Positions 52,501 through 59,290 are shown, numbered from the stretch's first letter. The stretch: DNA of 64,000 bases from Ochotona curzoniae (GCF_017591425.1 NW_024467104.1:1488001-1552000), one strand, 5' to 3'. Notes: generated by a model from the sequence alone, not told the origin. Translations and numbers: made by a program.

Positions 52501-53507
52501 TGAGAACTCTGAAATCACCTGGTCCAGTGTTGTATCCTTAGTTGTCTGCTGGTCCAAGGAGACACAAATGTGCAAAAGGCACCGAGGTTAGGGTAGTGAG
52601 GTTTGCTGGAACTGAAAACTTCATACGCATCTGGAGGCACTTGTATTATTTCCAATGAAACACTGTGCTGATCAAATAATAATCCGTAGTGTAGGGTTGA
52701 CAACTCTTGCTTTCTCTTAGGACTGGGGAAAAATATATCTTCAATAAAATCAACAAAGAAATACCTGAACTGATAAAAATAGAAATCTCTGCCTAGTGCC
52801 CCAGCTTCAGCCATTCTATCTCTCCTTTCCTCTGTACCCCAGACATGTGACCAATTTTCAGATGCTACAAAATTCCCTCTCCTGCCATCTTGTGCCTTTG
52901 ACACTTCTTCTGCCTGGAACATTCTTCCAAACCAGTACTTCTCATATTATCCTGTCTATTCCCATTCATTCTTCAAGATTTATCTCAAATGCCTTTTCCT
53001 CCTTTTTTCAGTCTTTACTGGCCCCCAAAACTAAATTTGTCACATGCTCTTGAAGTACCTGGATCTCTCTTTTTACCACATACATGATAAAATATTGTAA
53101 TAAATTATTTAACATATGTCTTCCAAGTTAGGCAAGAAATTCCATGAAGGCACATTAGAAAGGAGAAGGTGCGAGGATAAAGAATGGATTGTAATATAAG
53201 TCCATAGATATGGGAGAAAATAAAGCAAGGGAAATTTTTAGTATCTTCTACTAAAGGCAAGGCAACCTTGCCTTGTTAAGAACAATTCAATGTGTTTGAT
53301 TGCTTCCATTGGTCAACAGAGAACAGCCATTATTAGAAAAAGCCGGAAATTGCCATATTGATCTGAACCAGGCCTGGGGAACAAATGTTTCCTAAGAGAG
53401 CTCTAGCTCCATTAGAATTTCACCCTCTTGATGATTTTGTTTGCTCCGCCCACAGGGCCTTGAAGAAATCTGCAGCCCTCTGGATGGATGCCTACTATGA
53501 AACATGA
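17756..53507 (+). CDS. FADS2B: FADS2B-like front-end fatty acid desaturase, 12 coding exons, 482 aa, apparently intact
   Basis: The joined exons are 17756-18076, 23952-24062, 32380-32577, 33979-34080, 41652-41777, 43605-43665, 47799-47875, 48069-48166, 49341-49437, 50855-50934, 52053-52178 and 53456-53507. They give one 1449-nt reading frame with no internal stop. Family knowledge: front-end desaturases are ER-membrane di-iron enzymes. They add a cis double bond between an existing one and the carboxyl end of a fatty acyl-CoA, using electrons from their own cytochrome b5 domain. Seen here: cytochrome b5 domain about residues 55-130 (haem ligands H91 and H100), hydrophobic segments about 168-193, 197-215, 308-327 and 345-364, and histidine boxes HDIGH 218-222, HFQHH 255-259 and QIEHH 420-424. 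The glutamine opening box 3 is typical of front-end enzymes. The protein is about 38 residues longer than FADS2 (444 aa), all at the N-terminus. That N-terminus, KKSKWN after box 1, and the ALWMDAYYE tail match FADS2B rather than FADS1, FADS2 or FADS3. Regioselectivity cannot be read from sequence. Confidence 0.88.
18690..18815 (+). mobile_element. MIR-like relic in intron 1
   Basis: TATTATCCATGCGTCACAGA followed by GAAACAGCTGATATTCAAAT matches the MIR pattern of 'cattttacagatgaggaaac'. Confidence 0.45.
19445..19757 (-). mobile_element. CSINE in intron 1, antisense
   Basis: Begins TTTTTTAAGATTTATTTATT and ends GCCATCGTGCTGGGCCC. Possible target-site copies AGGATATA (left) and AGGACATA (right). 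Confidence 0.8.
20000..20150 (-). mobile_element. MIR-like relic in intron 1, antisense
   Basis: CTGAGCTTCAGCTTTGTCAT and CATGTAAAGTGTTTAGCATT match reversed MIR (cctcagtttcctcatc ... taaagtgcttagca). Confidence 0.5.
20160..22780. other. Intron 1 DNA, largely unassigned
   Basis: No coding evidence. 22290-22450 resembles MIR (TTGATCCTCATAGCAAGTTT, CTCCCATTTGGAGAAGAGAA). The rest is plain AT-rich intron. Confidence 0.4.
22795..23090 (+). mobile_element. CSINE in intron 1, with (CT)n tail
   Basis: GCCAGCATGTGCAAGAATAC to TTCAAATTAATAAAAAT. The tail has expanded to about 12 CT units at 23023-23046. Confidence 0.65.
23125..23400 (+). mobile_element. CSINE in intron 1
   Basis: CCATCCAGCTCCCTGTTTGT, GGCCCAAAGCCTTGGGACCC and TGGATCAGCTCAGCCC are clear C-repeat blocks. 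The 3' end is shortened. It lies about 550 nt before exon 2. Confidence 0.75.
23952..24062 (+). CDS. FADS2B: FADS2B exon 2: end of the cytochrome b5 domain and linker
   Basis: 111 nt, residues 108-144, phase 0 at both ends, between acceptor TTTACAG and donor [15 protein letters not shown] follows directly from the GEDAT that ends exon 1, as in FADS family b5 domains. [15 protein letters not shown] is the linker into the desaturase domain. The antisense open frame here is a shadow. Confidence 0.93.
24190..27260. other. Intron 2, first part: mostly unassigned
   Basis: Two MIR-like relics: about 25230-25400 and, antisense, 25440-25640 (CGGTTTTCTCCCTATAAAAA). A T12 run lies at about 26967. No gene-like open frame. 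Confidence 0.4.
27275..27624 (-). mobile_element. CSINE in intron 2, antisense
   Basis: TTGGAAAGGCAAATATACAG through CCACAAGCAGGGAGCTGGAT to TATCGTGCCAGGGCC. One of the better preserved copies. Confidence 0.85.
27625..27730 (-). mobile_element. Older L1, antisense, left part
   Basis: GGCTTGTTTCACTAAACATA and GGCTGAATAATATTCCATAT are reversed L1 ORF2 end sequence. The element is cut at about 27746 and resumes at 31792. Confidence 0.65.
28090..29315 (+). repeat. GC-rich degenerate tandem-repeat element, copy 2
   Basis: Homologous to 4140-6795. Its start (GCCCAGCAGGGAAACAGTGG, 28190s) pairs with about 5825-5975. CATGGAGTGCATATGTCAAA (28780s) pairs with 6220s, and CTTGACCCTTTGTGCC (29240s) with 6710s. 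It has far fewer repeat units and ends AAATAAAATAATTTTTAAAA. No coding potential. Confidence 0.6.
29346..29634 (+). mobile_element. CSINE in intron 2
   Basis: GGGCCTGGCACAGTAGCC to CTTTCAAATAAAAAAT. Flanked by ATTTATAAT at about 29335 and 29635. It sits in the L1 complex, so it inserted later. Confidence 0.8.
29640..29870 (+). mobile_element. Sense L1 ORF2 fragment
   Basis: GCTAAATAACATGTTACTGA, ATGAAAATAAAAACAAAAAT and AACAGTATTGAAAGGGC resemble the ORF2 segment 'ctaaataacatgctcctgaatgac ... gcagtgttgagaggg'. It abuts reversed ORF2 at about 29870. Confidence 0.55.
31808..32230 (-). mobile_element. Older L1, antisense, right part
   Basis: Continuation of 27625-27730. AAATTTCCAGGAGTGGGATT, TCCATATTGTCTTCTGTAAT and CTAACTGGGATGAAGTGAAA are reversed L1 ORF2 end sequence. 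Exon 3 begins 150 nt downstream. Confidence 0.7.
32380..32577 (+). CDS. FADS2B: FADS2B exon 3: first membrane hairpin
   Basis: 198 nt, residues 145-210, phase 0, with a strong pyrimidine-rich acceptor (ATTTCACAG) and donor [24 protein letters not shown] is the conserved charged segment before the membrane. It is followed by a long hydrophobic stretch (about 168-193) and the start of a second one (about 197-210). This suggests the first hairpin that brings histidine box 1 to the cytosolic face. Confidence 0.93.
32640..32985 (-). mobile_element. CSINE in intron 3, antisense
   Basis: TTCTTAAGATTTATTATCAT to GCTATGGCACTGGTCCC. Lies 60 nt after exon 3. Confidence 0.75.
33460..33585 (+). mobile_element. 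Small DNA transposon (mariner/MITE-like)
   Basis: Left TTTCAAAAAGTTCATAACAC and right CCTGTGAATGTTTCAAAGTA look like degenerate inverted ends around ATTATGAAAACTATTCATGA. Related pieces: 10950-11010, 34503-34562 (antisense, middle part) and 39025-39085 (right end). Family name not certain. Confidence 0.4.
33600..33720 (+). mobile_element. MIR-like relic in intron 3
   Basis: AGTGAGAGTCAGAGCTGCCA, ACCTGCCACGGTCC and CTCATAAGTGGTGG follow the MIR 3' part. Confidence 0.45.
33979..34080 (+). CDS. FADS2B: FADS2B exon 4: histidine box 1 (HDIGH)
   Basis: 102 nt, residues 211-244, phase 0, acceptor CTCTTTCAG and donor GTACAG. Contains [18 protein letters not shown]218 and H222 are the first pair of iron ligands. 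The residue between D and G is Ile, where other FADS proteins usually have an aromatic residue. The basic KKSKWN after the box is a paralogue-distinguishing feature. Confidence 0.94.
34190..34500 (+). mobile_element. CSINE in intron 4, diverged
   Basis: CTACTGTGTGGGAGACCTGG, CTCCTGGCTTTGGGATGGCC and TTTCAAATAAATATTTATAA; about 110 nt after exon 4. Confidence 0.65.
34555..34890 (-). mobile_element. CSINE in intron 4, antisense, diverged
   Basis: TTTTGAAAGGCAAAGAAACA at the left, TACATCAAGTGTCTGCCCC at the right. It forms a head-to-head pair with the plus-strand copy at 34190-34500, so the intron 4 transcript may fold there. Confidence 0.6.
35040..36570. other. Intron 4 DNA without clear features
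   Basis: A possible antisense MIR lies near 35630-35760 (GTAATCTCGAGCAAATTGCA). Otherwise nothing supported. Confidence 0.4.
36575..36925 (-). mobile_element. CSINE in intron 4, antisense, old
   Basis: TTTTACTTACTTGCTGATCT, AGAGAGACAGAATGAT and ACCAAATACCTGGCCC; strongly diverged. Confidence 0.5.
37000..37220 (-). mobile_element. MIR relic in intron 4, antisense
   Basis: GACCTTCAGTTTCTTCAAAT, GATATTGTTTGGATTATATG and AATGCCTGTAATATGCAAGG follow reversed MIR closely. Confidence 0.6.
37230..38170. other. Intron 4 DNA, unassigned
   Basis: No repeat or gene recognised. Antisense open frames here are short and have no domain. Confidence 0.4.
38175..38495 (-). mobile_element. MER2-like Tigger DNA transposon relic
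   Basis: AAAAGTCTGAAATCTGAAAT, GATGCCACAAGTGGAAAATT and, at the other end, TCTGAAATCTGAAACAATTC. These match reversed 'ttccacttgtggcatcatgtc' and the 'ggatttcagattttt' ends of the element. Confidence 0.68.
38500..41060. other. Intron 4 DNA with scattered old relics
   Basis: 39025-39085 is a MITE-like end. About 39120-39290 and 40490-40690 are MIR-like (CACAGATGAAGAAACTATCC; GAAGATGGAATTGATCCTCA). 39650-39790 resembles an antisense L2 end (CAGCATCTGACACATAGAAT). No gene. Confidence 0.4.
41066..41400 (+). mobile_element. CSINE in intron 4
   Basis: GACCCAGCTCAATGGCTCAG to TTCCAATAAAAATTG. It ends 250 nt before exon 5. Possible flanking copies AGGAGGACCAAA and AGAGGATCAAA. Confidence 0.8.
41652..41777 (+). 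CDS. FADS2B: FADS2B exon 5: histidine box 2 (HFQHH)
   Basis: 126 nt, residues 245-286, phase 0, acceptor TGCTTCTCAG and donor [22 protein letters not shown] carries the second box at 255-259. [19 protein letters not shown] is the conserved segment after the box. An antisense 62-codon open frame over the exon is a shadow. Confidence 0.94.
41780..43480. other. Intron 5 DNA without recognised features
   Basis: No gene or nameable repeat. A 13-base A run lies at about 41854. Confidence 0.4.
43487..43545 (+). repeat. (CA)n microsatellite 60 nt before exon 6
   Basis: Imperfect CACACACAAT followed by about 17 perfect CA units (43501-43534) and then AAATCACACACAG. It lies just upstream of the polypyrimidine tract of intron 5. 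Confidence 0.92.
43605..43665 (+). CDS. FADS2B: FADS2B exon 6: 61-nt exon, YGKKK segment
   Basis: Residues 287-306 plus the first base of codon 307. Acceptor CCATTCAG, donor GTAAGT (full consensus). [15 protein letters not shown] aligns with the YGKKK segment of FADS paralogues. A (CA)n tract ends about 60 nt upstream of the exon. Phase moves from 0 to 1 here and is restored exactly by exon 7. Confidence 0.93.
44260..44700 (+). mobile_element. MaLR-type LTR (MST-like) relic in intron 6
   Basis: GGCTTCCAAATGTGTATAAG, GGATTAATGGTATTAGAG, CTTATGAGTAGGGTGCTTGT and GGAACCTCCAAAACTGTGAG follow the MST/MLT1 LTR order. LTR relic only; no retroviral coding sequence found. Confidence 0.65.
44925..45256 (+). 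mobile_element. CSINE in intron 6
   Basis: CCATATGGGAGCTGGTTCTA, CTTGTGGCCTGGGAAAGCAG and TCTCTGTATATCTGCCTTTC; close to consensus. Confidence 0.88.
45300..45520 (+). mobile_element. MER20-like hAT/Charlie relic in intron 6
   Basis: TTTTCAGCCAGGGGAACTCT, CAATGTCTAAAGACATTTTA, GTGTGGCCCCAAATGTCAAC and ACTGCTGCAACTGAAAACCC match the whole length of the MER20-type element in order. Confidence 0.72.
45660..45945 (+). other. Possible solitary LTR-like segment
   Basis: CCCAATAAACAAGCACATGG gives a poly(A)-signal-like block in a C-rich context. The first 70 nt are related to 44155-44225. No family recognised. Confidence 0.28.
46010..46460 (-). mobile_element. Old L1 ORF2 fragment, antisense, in intron 6
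   Basis: GAGCTTCTTGTAGACAGCAT, AAGTTAGGTCATCCTTTTTT and TTTAATCCTTTACTTTCAAG are reversed internal L1 ORF2 sequence. Confidence 0.6.
46470..47790. other. Intron 6 DNA, last part, unassigned
   Basis: Short plus-strand open frames (46996-47205, 47393-47611) have no recognisable domain. No named repeat seen. Confidence 0.4.
47799..47875 (+). CDS. FADS2B: FADS2B exon 7: third hydrophobic segment
   Basis: 77 nt. It completes codon 307 (Val) and codes residues 308-332. Acceptor CTCTTTTTCAG, donor [25 protein letters not shown] is a membrane segment. In fish Fads2 proteins the residues at about this place influence regioselectivity, and YFNLQ here differs from the usual YFQYQ of mammalian FADS2. 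Confidence 0.92.
48069..48166 (+). CDS. FADS2B: FADS2B exon 8: fourth hydrophobic segment
   Basis: 98 nt, residues 333-364 plus two bases of codon 365, after a short 193-nt intron. Acceptor TTTGTTGCAG, donor [17 protein letters not shown] precedes a hydrophobic run (about 345-364) that corresponds to the last membrane pass of FADS enzymes. Confidence 0.93.
48505..48655 (-). mobile_element. L1 3' UTR end, antisense, in intron 8
   Basis: TTTATGATACAGTTCCATAG, CCCTCCCCAAGTCCCCTCCC and TATTATTACTATAGTATAG match the reversed L1 3' end also at 27765-27870. Confidence 0.65.
48755..48960 (+). mobile_element. MIR relic in intron 8
   Basis: GCTACTATGCATCAGACACA, TCCTACAATGTAGATAGTAT and GAATTGAAGCTCAAAGAGAT, then CACTTGCCTAATGTCAT: the full MIR order. 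Confidence 0.68.
49341..49437 (+). CDS. FADS2B: FADS2B exon 9
   Basis: 97 nt. It completes K365 and codes residues 366-397, including [16 protein letters not shown] and ENRDWLSTQ, both conserved in position with FLESHWFVWVTQMNHI-type sequence of other FADS proteins. The acceptor is CTTCCTGAAAG. The donor is GTAGCG, a GT site with poor +4 and +5 bases and the weakest in the gene. Confidence 0.91.
49440..50850. other. Intron 9 DNA
   Basis: 49530-49640 is MIR-like (TACGTGAGGTAGGTACTCTA, AAATTGAGACATGAGGCATG). The rest is AT-rich intron with nothing supported. Confidence 0.42.
50855..50934 (+). CDS. FADS2B: FADS2B exon 10: most of histidine box 3
   Basis: 80 nt, residues 398-423 plus two bases of codon 424, acceptor TTTCTTTGCAG and donor [25 protein letters not shown] leads into QIEH. 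The last histidine of QIEHH (H424) is split across intron 10 as CA|T, as in FADS paralogues. Confidence 0.94.
51074..51290 (+). repeat. Purine tract (GGGA/GGAA)n in intron 10
   Basis: About 215 nt of almost pure A/G on the coding strand, mostly GGGA with GGAA and GAGA runs. It starts 140 nt after exon 10. The long antisense 'Ser/Pro/Leu' open frames over it come from the tract alone. Confidence 0.95.
51594..51905 (+). mobile_element. CSINE in intron 10
   Basis: GGGCCTGTCACAGTGGCCTA to CTTCCCAATAAAACTAAATC. Ends about 150 nt before exon 11. Confidence 0.86.
52053..52178 (+). CDS. FADS2B: FADS2B exon 11: C-terminal region after histidine box 3
   Basis: 126 nt. It completes H424 and codes 425-465 plus two bases of R466. 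Acceptor GTTTCCCCAG, donor [25 protein letters not shown] and LCAKHGLQY are near-invariant in FADS enzymes, so the frame and identity are secure. Confidence 0.94.
52180..52830. other. Intron 11 DNA, first part
   Basis: No recognised repeat. The antisense open frame 52515-52922 has no identifiable domain. Confidence 0.4.
52840..53160 (-). mobile_element. L2 relic in intron 11, antisense
   Basis: CTTCTGCCTGGAACATTCTT, CATTCATTCTTCAAGATTTA, TCAAATGCCTTTTCCTCC and AAATTCCATGAAGGCAC give the complete order of a reversed L2 3' region. Confidence 0.74.
53456..53507 (+). CDS. FADS2B: FADS2B exon 12: C-terminus and stop codon
   Basis: Completes R466 and codes residues 467-482, ending LWMDAYYET with stop TGA at 53505-53507. 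Acceptor CCGCCCACAG. The [13 protein letters not shown] end has the length of FADS family C-termini (LKKSG.LWLDAY), so the protein is not truncated. Confidence 0.93.
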
Positions 53508-54700
53508 AGCAGAACATCGACCTTGACCTTCGTTTAATTGCATCTCTGAATGGGGATGGTGGATGTTAACAAGCTCCTCCCTTCCTAACAGGGGATTAAT
53601 TAGCACCATTGGCATGCCTGAATGTGCCAGGAATTATCATCCCACAGATACATGATAACCTTCTCCAACAAGGTGTCTGCAAGTAAAAAAACACAAGATG
53701 ATTTTGGCCATAGTTCCAAAAGGGAAAAAGGGAGCTCATTGTTTTTGCTTTTTCATTAGGATCCTGAACTTAATAGACCTTAACTGAGTCATCTCAATCA
53801 AAAGACAGAAGTTCACGAACTGAGTAAAAGCTTTAGTTCATGAAGAGGGCTGTTGGAAAGACAGCTGATGTGCACTTTGTAAAACAACATACTTGCTCTT
53901 AGAAAGGAATCCTCTATTTAACAAGTTTCTGTTGAAACACAAATTATTTTTGCTCATTTCTTTTTAAATGTATAAACTTTTTTCTTTGAAATAACAGACT
54001 TAACATTAAAATCTTCAAATATTTCAATATTCCTTTTGGCCTTTCATTATTGTGCCAATATATGTGTAACTACTATATAGATAGATATTAGTATATATGT
54101 ATGCATTTGGTTTCCAAGTGGAGAAATTGGTATGTCTATAAAATTTCTTAAACTTCTTGCAGTGAGTCCCAGTAGTAACTGATTAAATAGGCTAATGTTC
54201 TGTATTTAAAGTTATCTTACATTGGACTAGCAAAGAGACTGTTCTGGAGTGTACAATTGCATTGCCTAATCCCTACTGACCAGAACAGAACTAAAGTACA
54301 TCTTTGTTGCTGGATTCTGGTGAGAGAAAGTGCGTCTTTTTCGAAAATGGAAACTTTAGGCTCTGTCAATGCATTTTTCAAGTTTGGCACTAAATTTAAT
54401 ATATCTAAATGATAGAGATTTCTCTTACATAAGAGAATTTCAATACTCAAAGGATGTTGTAATATTCTGATCTCTACTGCGTTTATTTTTGCTTAGCTAT
54501 GCCTGGTGGGTGGGTTAAAGCTGATCTTAACTGCAGGTAGTGTAAGTATAATAGTATGAATTTCCTTCCTGGTTACAAGCAAATATGTACCATTGGTTTA
54601 TCTGTCATTTGAAATTCTACAACTAAGTCCCTAACACCAAACTATGCAATATACTTTTGGGGTTGATTTGTTTCTTTCTTAATAAATCCATAATGAAAGG
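53508..54700 (+). other. Probable FADS2B 3' UTR with two candidate poly(A) signals
   Basis: AT-rich DNA after the stop codon with no recognisable repeat in the first kilobase. Candidate poly(A) hexamers are ATTAAA at 54005-54010 and AATAAA at 54681-54686. The real cleavage site cannot be decided from sequence. Confidence 0.45.
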
Positions 54701-55730
54701 CAACAAATTAAATCACCCAGAGTTCCTGGGGAGCTAGCCAGGCATGTGAAAGCTAAGAAAACCAGAACTAGTCATCTAGAAGAGGAAAGATCTGAAATAA
54801 AAATGACACCAAATAGAAAAGTTGGGCAGAGGATGCCAAGAGGGAAAAGCTCCATTGATTTCGTGATTCTTGTCGGTGGATGTGCAAAAGCCCAGGTATT
54901 CCTTTAATAAGTCTATAAAGTCCCCTGCCTGAATTCAGGGGCACCACGGAAGCGGAGAAAGTGGGAGGAGTACAGTGGTTGGTTTTCTCTCTTCTGGTAC
55001 ATCCCCAGAGATTCTCAAGCAGCCTTTCGGTCACCTACAAATAACAACCTGATCTCCCCCTGGGCAAACTTAACTCCCTCAAAGGCTTTTCCCACCTAGT
55101 GTCAAAGCTAACCTGCTCTGTCATTCCCCAAATAAGGTGGATTCCGGTATAAATTTGAAGACATTAGGGAGATTTTCTTTATTGAGAGTTTTGATTACTA
55201 CTTCAGTTTTCTCATGCATTATTGTTCTTGTCAGATTTTCTATTTCTTTGTGATTCAGCCTGTCATTGTATGTCTCTAGCTTACAGTTTGTTATGTGTAT
55301 GCACTCATGGTGATCTCTTTTGATTCTATGTGTGTCTGTGGTTTACAAAAATATGAAAAAGCATTCTATTCAAGGATTCATCAATATATACTAACAACTT
55401 AAACAGATCCAGGAGAATAGTAAATAGAAATAGAAAGCCATAGTGGGGAAAGAAGTTATATATGAATGAAGATTTATCCTTGGAGTAAATTTAATTTGCT
55501 TAGTGAGTTAGTAATCAATAAAATCATCAGATTCCTGAATTGACTCTTTCATCTCAAGGTGGCTGGTGTTTATACTTGGTTGAGTATTGATTCTGTGTTT
55601 GTCGCTTATCCAGTGTGATTACCAAGAAGAGCCAATAATTATTGATTGTTCAACTCCCCAGATCATTGAGCACTGATTTGAAATCTAGATGACCAACACT
55701 GCAAATCATTTTATGTCTATTCTTTATGCT
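54700..55730. other. Intergenic DNA downstream of the gene
   Basis: No feature supported. Open frames on the minus strand (54768-55034) lack any recognisable domain. Confidence 0.4.
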
Positions 55731-55739
55731 ATAAGGTTC

Positions 55740-56030
55740 TGCTCCATGAACAAATGGGTGAAACACATGGCTTGCTAAGCCAGGCTCCTGCCTCTTCAAA
55801 CTGAATGATCCTAAGAGTTACATTACAACTCTACTTGAAACCCTTCAATGGACTCCCATGGCACCAGGAATGAAGATGAAGCAGTGCGGCAGTCCCATGA
55901 GTGCTTCCTTATTTAGTCCAATTCTGCTTCAGCCCCAATCACATTCAAGTCTTCACACTCATACTACAGGTCTGTCTTCCTCATGTGTGAACCACTTTCC
56001 CTCTACTTGTGGCATTTTTGGAAATAATTA
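55740..56030 (-). mobile_element. L2 relic, antisense
   Basis: CTTGAAACCCTTCAATGGAC, TCCCATGGCACCAGGAATGA and TTTAGTCCAATTCTGCTTCA follow the reversed L2 order (aaacccttcagtggctccc). Confidence 0.62.
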
Positions 56031-56069
56031 CTGTCTACTATTTTAGAGACACGGTAAATATGCTAAAAG

Positions 56070-56550
56070 AATATCTAAGCGAATGAATATGTAGGTGCTA
56101 ATTCTAAAGCACTGTAACGTAAAGGTCCTTTTTGGTCTCTGGCATGGCAAGTCTTGTGTAACAACTCACCAGAAATTTCTGCTTTTGTTTTTTATTTATG
56201 ACTATGGTTGAAACATATACTCCATGAATGGAAAAAATGTATAGTTTTCCTACTGTAAGATGTTTTTGATAATACACAAAAATGTGTTCATATAATTAGT
56301 CCCAAAAGATAGATAAATTTTATCACATGCATGCTAATTTTGTCTATATTCTAAACCTAGAATATTAAATTAAAATTGTTTTGTGACAAAAACATGTAAA
56401 ACCTGCTCTTTAACATATTTTACACACACACAATAAAGTATTGTCATCTTCAGGTACAATGCCGTAAACCTGATATCTGGAACTTAATATTCATTTTACT
56501 TTACTGAAACTACGTCTGCTACTTATCAATGAACAAGTACCTATCCCCAG
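56070..56550. other. AT-rich intergenic DNA
   Basis: Nothing recognised. Confidence 0.4.
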
Positions 56551-56559
56551 AGATTACCT

Positions 56560-57120
56560 GCTTCTAATAGTTTGACTATTTTAAAATCCTCATATAATTA
56601 GCATCATGCAATATTTGTTATCTACAACATTGTTGCTTTAAAGAAGATATGTGGAACTTATTATTCATATTGCATAACTAAAGTTATACCTGTCAATTAG
56701 TGTCACCCCCATATGAATTAGACTCTTTTAGATACCTCATGTAATTAAAATTGTAGAGTAGTTATTCTGTGATGAGTTTATTTCACTCTGCAAAATTTTA
56801 GGGTTAACTCATGTTGCCACATATTGCAGTATTTATTTCTTTAATCAATTTATTTATTTAACTATCTGAAAGTCAAAGTGACAGAGAGAAAGATATAGGC
56901 ATTCCACACAGGAGCCTAACCCATTGTTACTCCTTAACAGCCACCCTGGATTTCCATTTTCCCAGCTTATATTATTTTATGCCACATGTTTTAACACTTG
57001 AATCAGTTGATATAAAAAAATACTGCAATGAACATGAGAATACTATGCATCTTTCAGATCTTGATTTTTAATTTTTTATTAAATATCAGAAAAAGGATTG
57101 CTGGGCAAAATGCTTACCAA
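56560..57120 (-). mobile_element. Old L1 fragment, antisense, with a SINE piece inside
   Basis: CATATAATTAGCATCATGCA, GTTTATTTCACTCTGCAAAA and GAAAAAGGATTGCTGGGCAA are reversed L1 ORF2 end. 56840-56960 is a truncated antisense CSINE (TTTATTTATTTAACTATCTG, AGTGACAGAGAGAAAGAT). Confidence 0.5.
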
Positions 57121-57139
57121 TACACATGAGGATTATGAA

Positions 57140-58080
57140 TGCCAAGTAATAAATACTGAGCCTTCATGGGTTTTATTTCATTCGATTTTCATAGTAATAT
57201 CAAGGGGAGACAAGAATTAACTCATTTTATCTTAGAGGAATAAACCTAAGCCTTAGGGACACTAATCAATTTGCCTAATTTCATAGATAGAAGTTGTTGG
57301 GGGTCGTTTCAGAGGCAAGAATATCTGATTGAATAGTCCGTGCCCAAGAATTCCCAAGTCAAAGCTCTAAAGTAAAGGGAGATTAATGAGCTCTGAAACA
57401 CAGTCATTGGCATTTTTATAAATATTCAGTTGCTTACCAGGAGCTGATAAAATGATCATCACAGCAGCTCGCTCTCCACCCTAGCGCATTCCATCAGAAT
57501 AGGTACCTGGGCAGGGCAGTAAGAGTCACAGAAGCAGTTTAGAAAGAATCCCACCGAGCAGCTCCTACCAGGTGACGTCTAAAGAGTATCCAGCTCAGGG
57601 AAATTTCTCTTTCAGAAAACAAATGTGCAGTTTAACCTTTCACAAGAGACAGATACTACAGTAAACATGAAAGAATGGGTTAAAGGACTGATCTGGCATT
57701 TTGAAGTGACATTGCGCAGATTCAGTCCATGGAAAGTTCATTTTCCCATGGAGAGCTTCATATGGTTTTCCCCAACATGCTATTTCCTCCAAGATTTCAC
57801 ACTTCTTGTCAAAATTAAGCAATAAAACCTTTCCCACATTTCCAGTTGGGATTGCATTATGGATGACTGGATTAAAAGTCAAGAATCTAGTTTCTAATTT
57901 CAGCTCATTAACTCAGTAGTACCCTTACAAGAACTTAGCCAGGTCGCTTACATACTTCCTACATCCATCTCTACTTCCGAAGAACAGGTATGGTACTTAA
58001 TATTACCTAGCAATCATGTAGGAAGATTAATGGAATGATTTCATAACCAGTAACACCCATTCAGATTCTGATTATTGTTA
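57140..58080. other. Intergenic DNA with two MIR-like relics
   Basis: 57140-57300 is plus-strand MIR-like (CATTTTATCTTAGAGGAATA). 57880-58080 is an antisense MIR-like segment (AACTTAGCCAGGTCGCTTAC). No gene. Confidence 0.45.
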
Positions 58081-58539
58081 TTATTATAGTGAGGGTTTCT
58101 CCCGTCCTTGGTCTACCAGAAGAAAGGCCATAGAGTCATTCAGATCCACCTCGTGAAAATACACTGAATCATCTCAGCAATGACAGAGCCAACTTTCCCC
58201 AGATGAAAGACTTATGAGTCAAAAATAAGACAGTGATCTCACTTGTTGCAACAAATAACACCCACAGGTTACCTTCCATTTCTGGCGGTATTAAATCTCC
58301 TGCGACTAGCATTCACATCTCAGGCTGGCATGGCAATAAAGAGCCAGAGTTTAATTACCCAGCCTTACAGTGAGCCATAAGTGTATTATTAGAAAACTCC
58401 TAAATATAAGTACAGTATTTGTTGCTTAGTTTGGATATATAAAGGACGTTCTTAATTGTGCCCTTGCTAGTCATGCACCTTTTTACATTAGAGATAGCGA
58501 ACATGTGAAACATTATGTTAATCTCTATTGTGGGCAGAA

Positions 58540-58730
58540 ATATACTCAAGTCCCTTTCCCTTCTCAATATGGTTTACAAAATTTTGTAGCCAGCATCACA
58601 GAAAGCATTTTTCAGTGAACATCCATGTAGCCATCACTTGATTCCAACATTAATATTTTTGTAAAATTTGTTTCCTTTGGTACCTATTCATCCAGTCACC
58701 ACTTTGATCTATCCTGTTCTTTTGTGTACT
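58540..58730 (-). mobile_element. L1M 3' fragment, antisense
   Basis: CAGTGAACATCCATGTAGCC and CATTAATATTTTTGTAAAAT match reversed old L1M sequence (gaacatccatgtacccaccac). Confidence 0.45.
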
Positions 58731-58949
58731 TTAAGTTTCCAAGAGGCTTTTTAAGAATAAACTTCAGATTCTGTAGGAAGCAAGCTATTTCTCCTCGTCA
58801 ATAAAGAACTGCTGAAAGCTGTATAGCCGCTTCATCTCTAAGAGAACATTATAGTCACCTTCTCAACAAATTCAATTAACTCCAAACAAAGTATGTTTTC
58901 TATTCTTTTCATTGGCTTGTATATACTCCATTTATATTCATCATTCTCT

Positions 58950-59290
58950 TTTATTTGGCAACCTTTATTGAGCCTTTAGAAGGCTTCAGGCTCGGGGCCT
59001 GGTAATAAAAACAAGAGAGGAAGAAATCCTGCCTCTAGGAGCTTATGGTCTAGTGGAGAAGGAAGTCAGAGAACAACTAATGGAAGAAAACCCAAGATAA
59101 TCTTCTATGAACAAAACAAACTAGTAGGAGACTGGATTGATTTAGGGAGACTGTGAAAGGTGAATCTGAGATGAGTGTTGAAAGAGGCAAGCATGAGACC
59201 TGCTAAGCAGGACTGTCAGAGATAATTACAGAGGCCATGGGCAGGAACCAGCTTCTGTTCAAAGCACAGGATAGGAGAACCACGCCTCAG
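58950..59290 (+). mobile_element. L2-like relic
   Basis: TTTATTGAGCCTTTAGAAGG, CTCTAGGAGCTTATGGTCTA and ACTGTCAGAGATAATTACAG resemble an L2 segment ('aaggagcttacagtctagtgg'). Confidence 0.4.

Noticed and set aside
17756..53507. Calling the desaturase FADS1, FADS2 or FADS3
   Set aside because: The exon pattern is shared, but the long ANGK-containing N-terminus, HDIGH, KKSKWN, YFNLQ and the [10 protein letters not shown] end do not fit those three. They match the FADS2B form as I remember it. A tree would settle this.
17756..53507. Calling it a pseudogene
   Set aside because: No stop, frameshift, missing exon or broken GT/AG was found, and the catalytic residues are intact. The weak exon 9 donor alone does not justify it.
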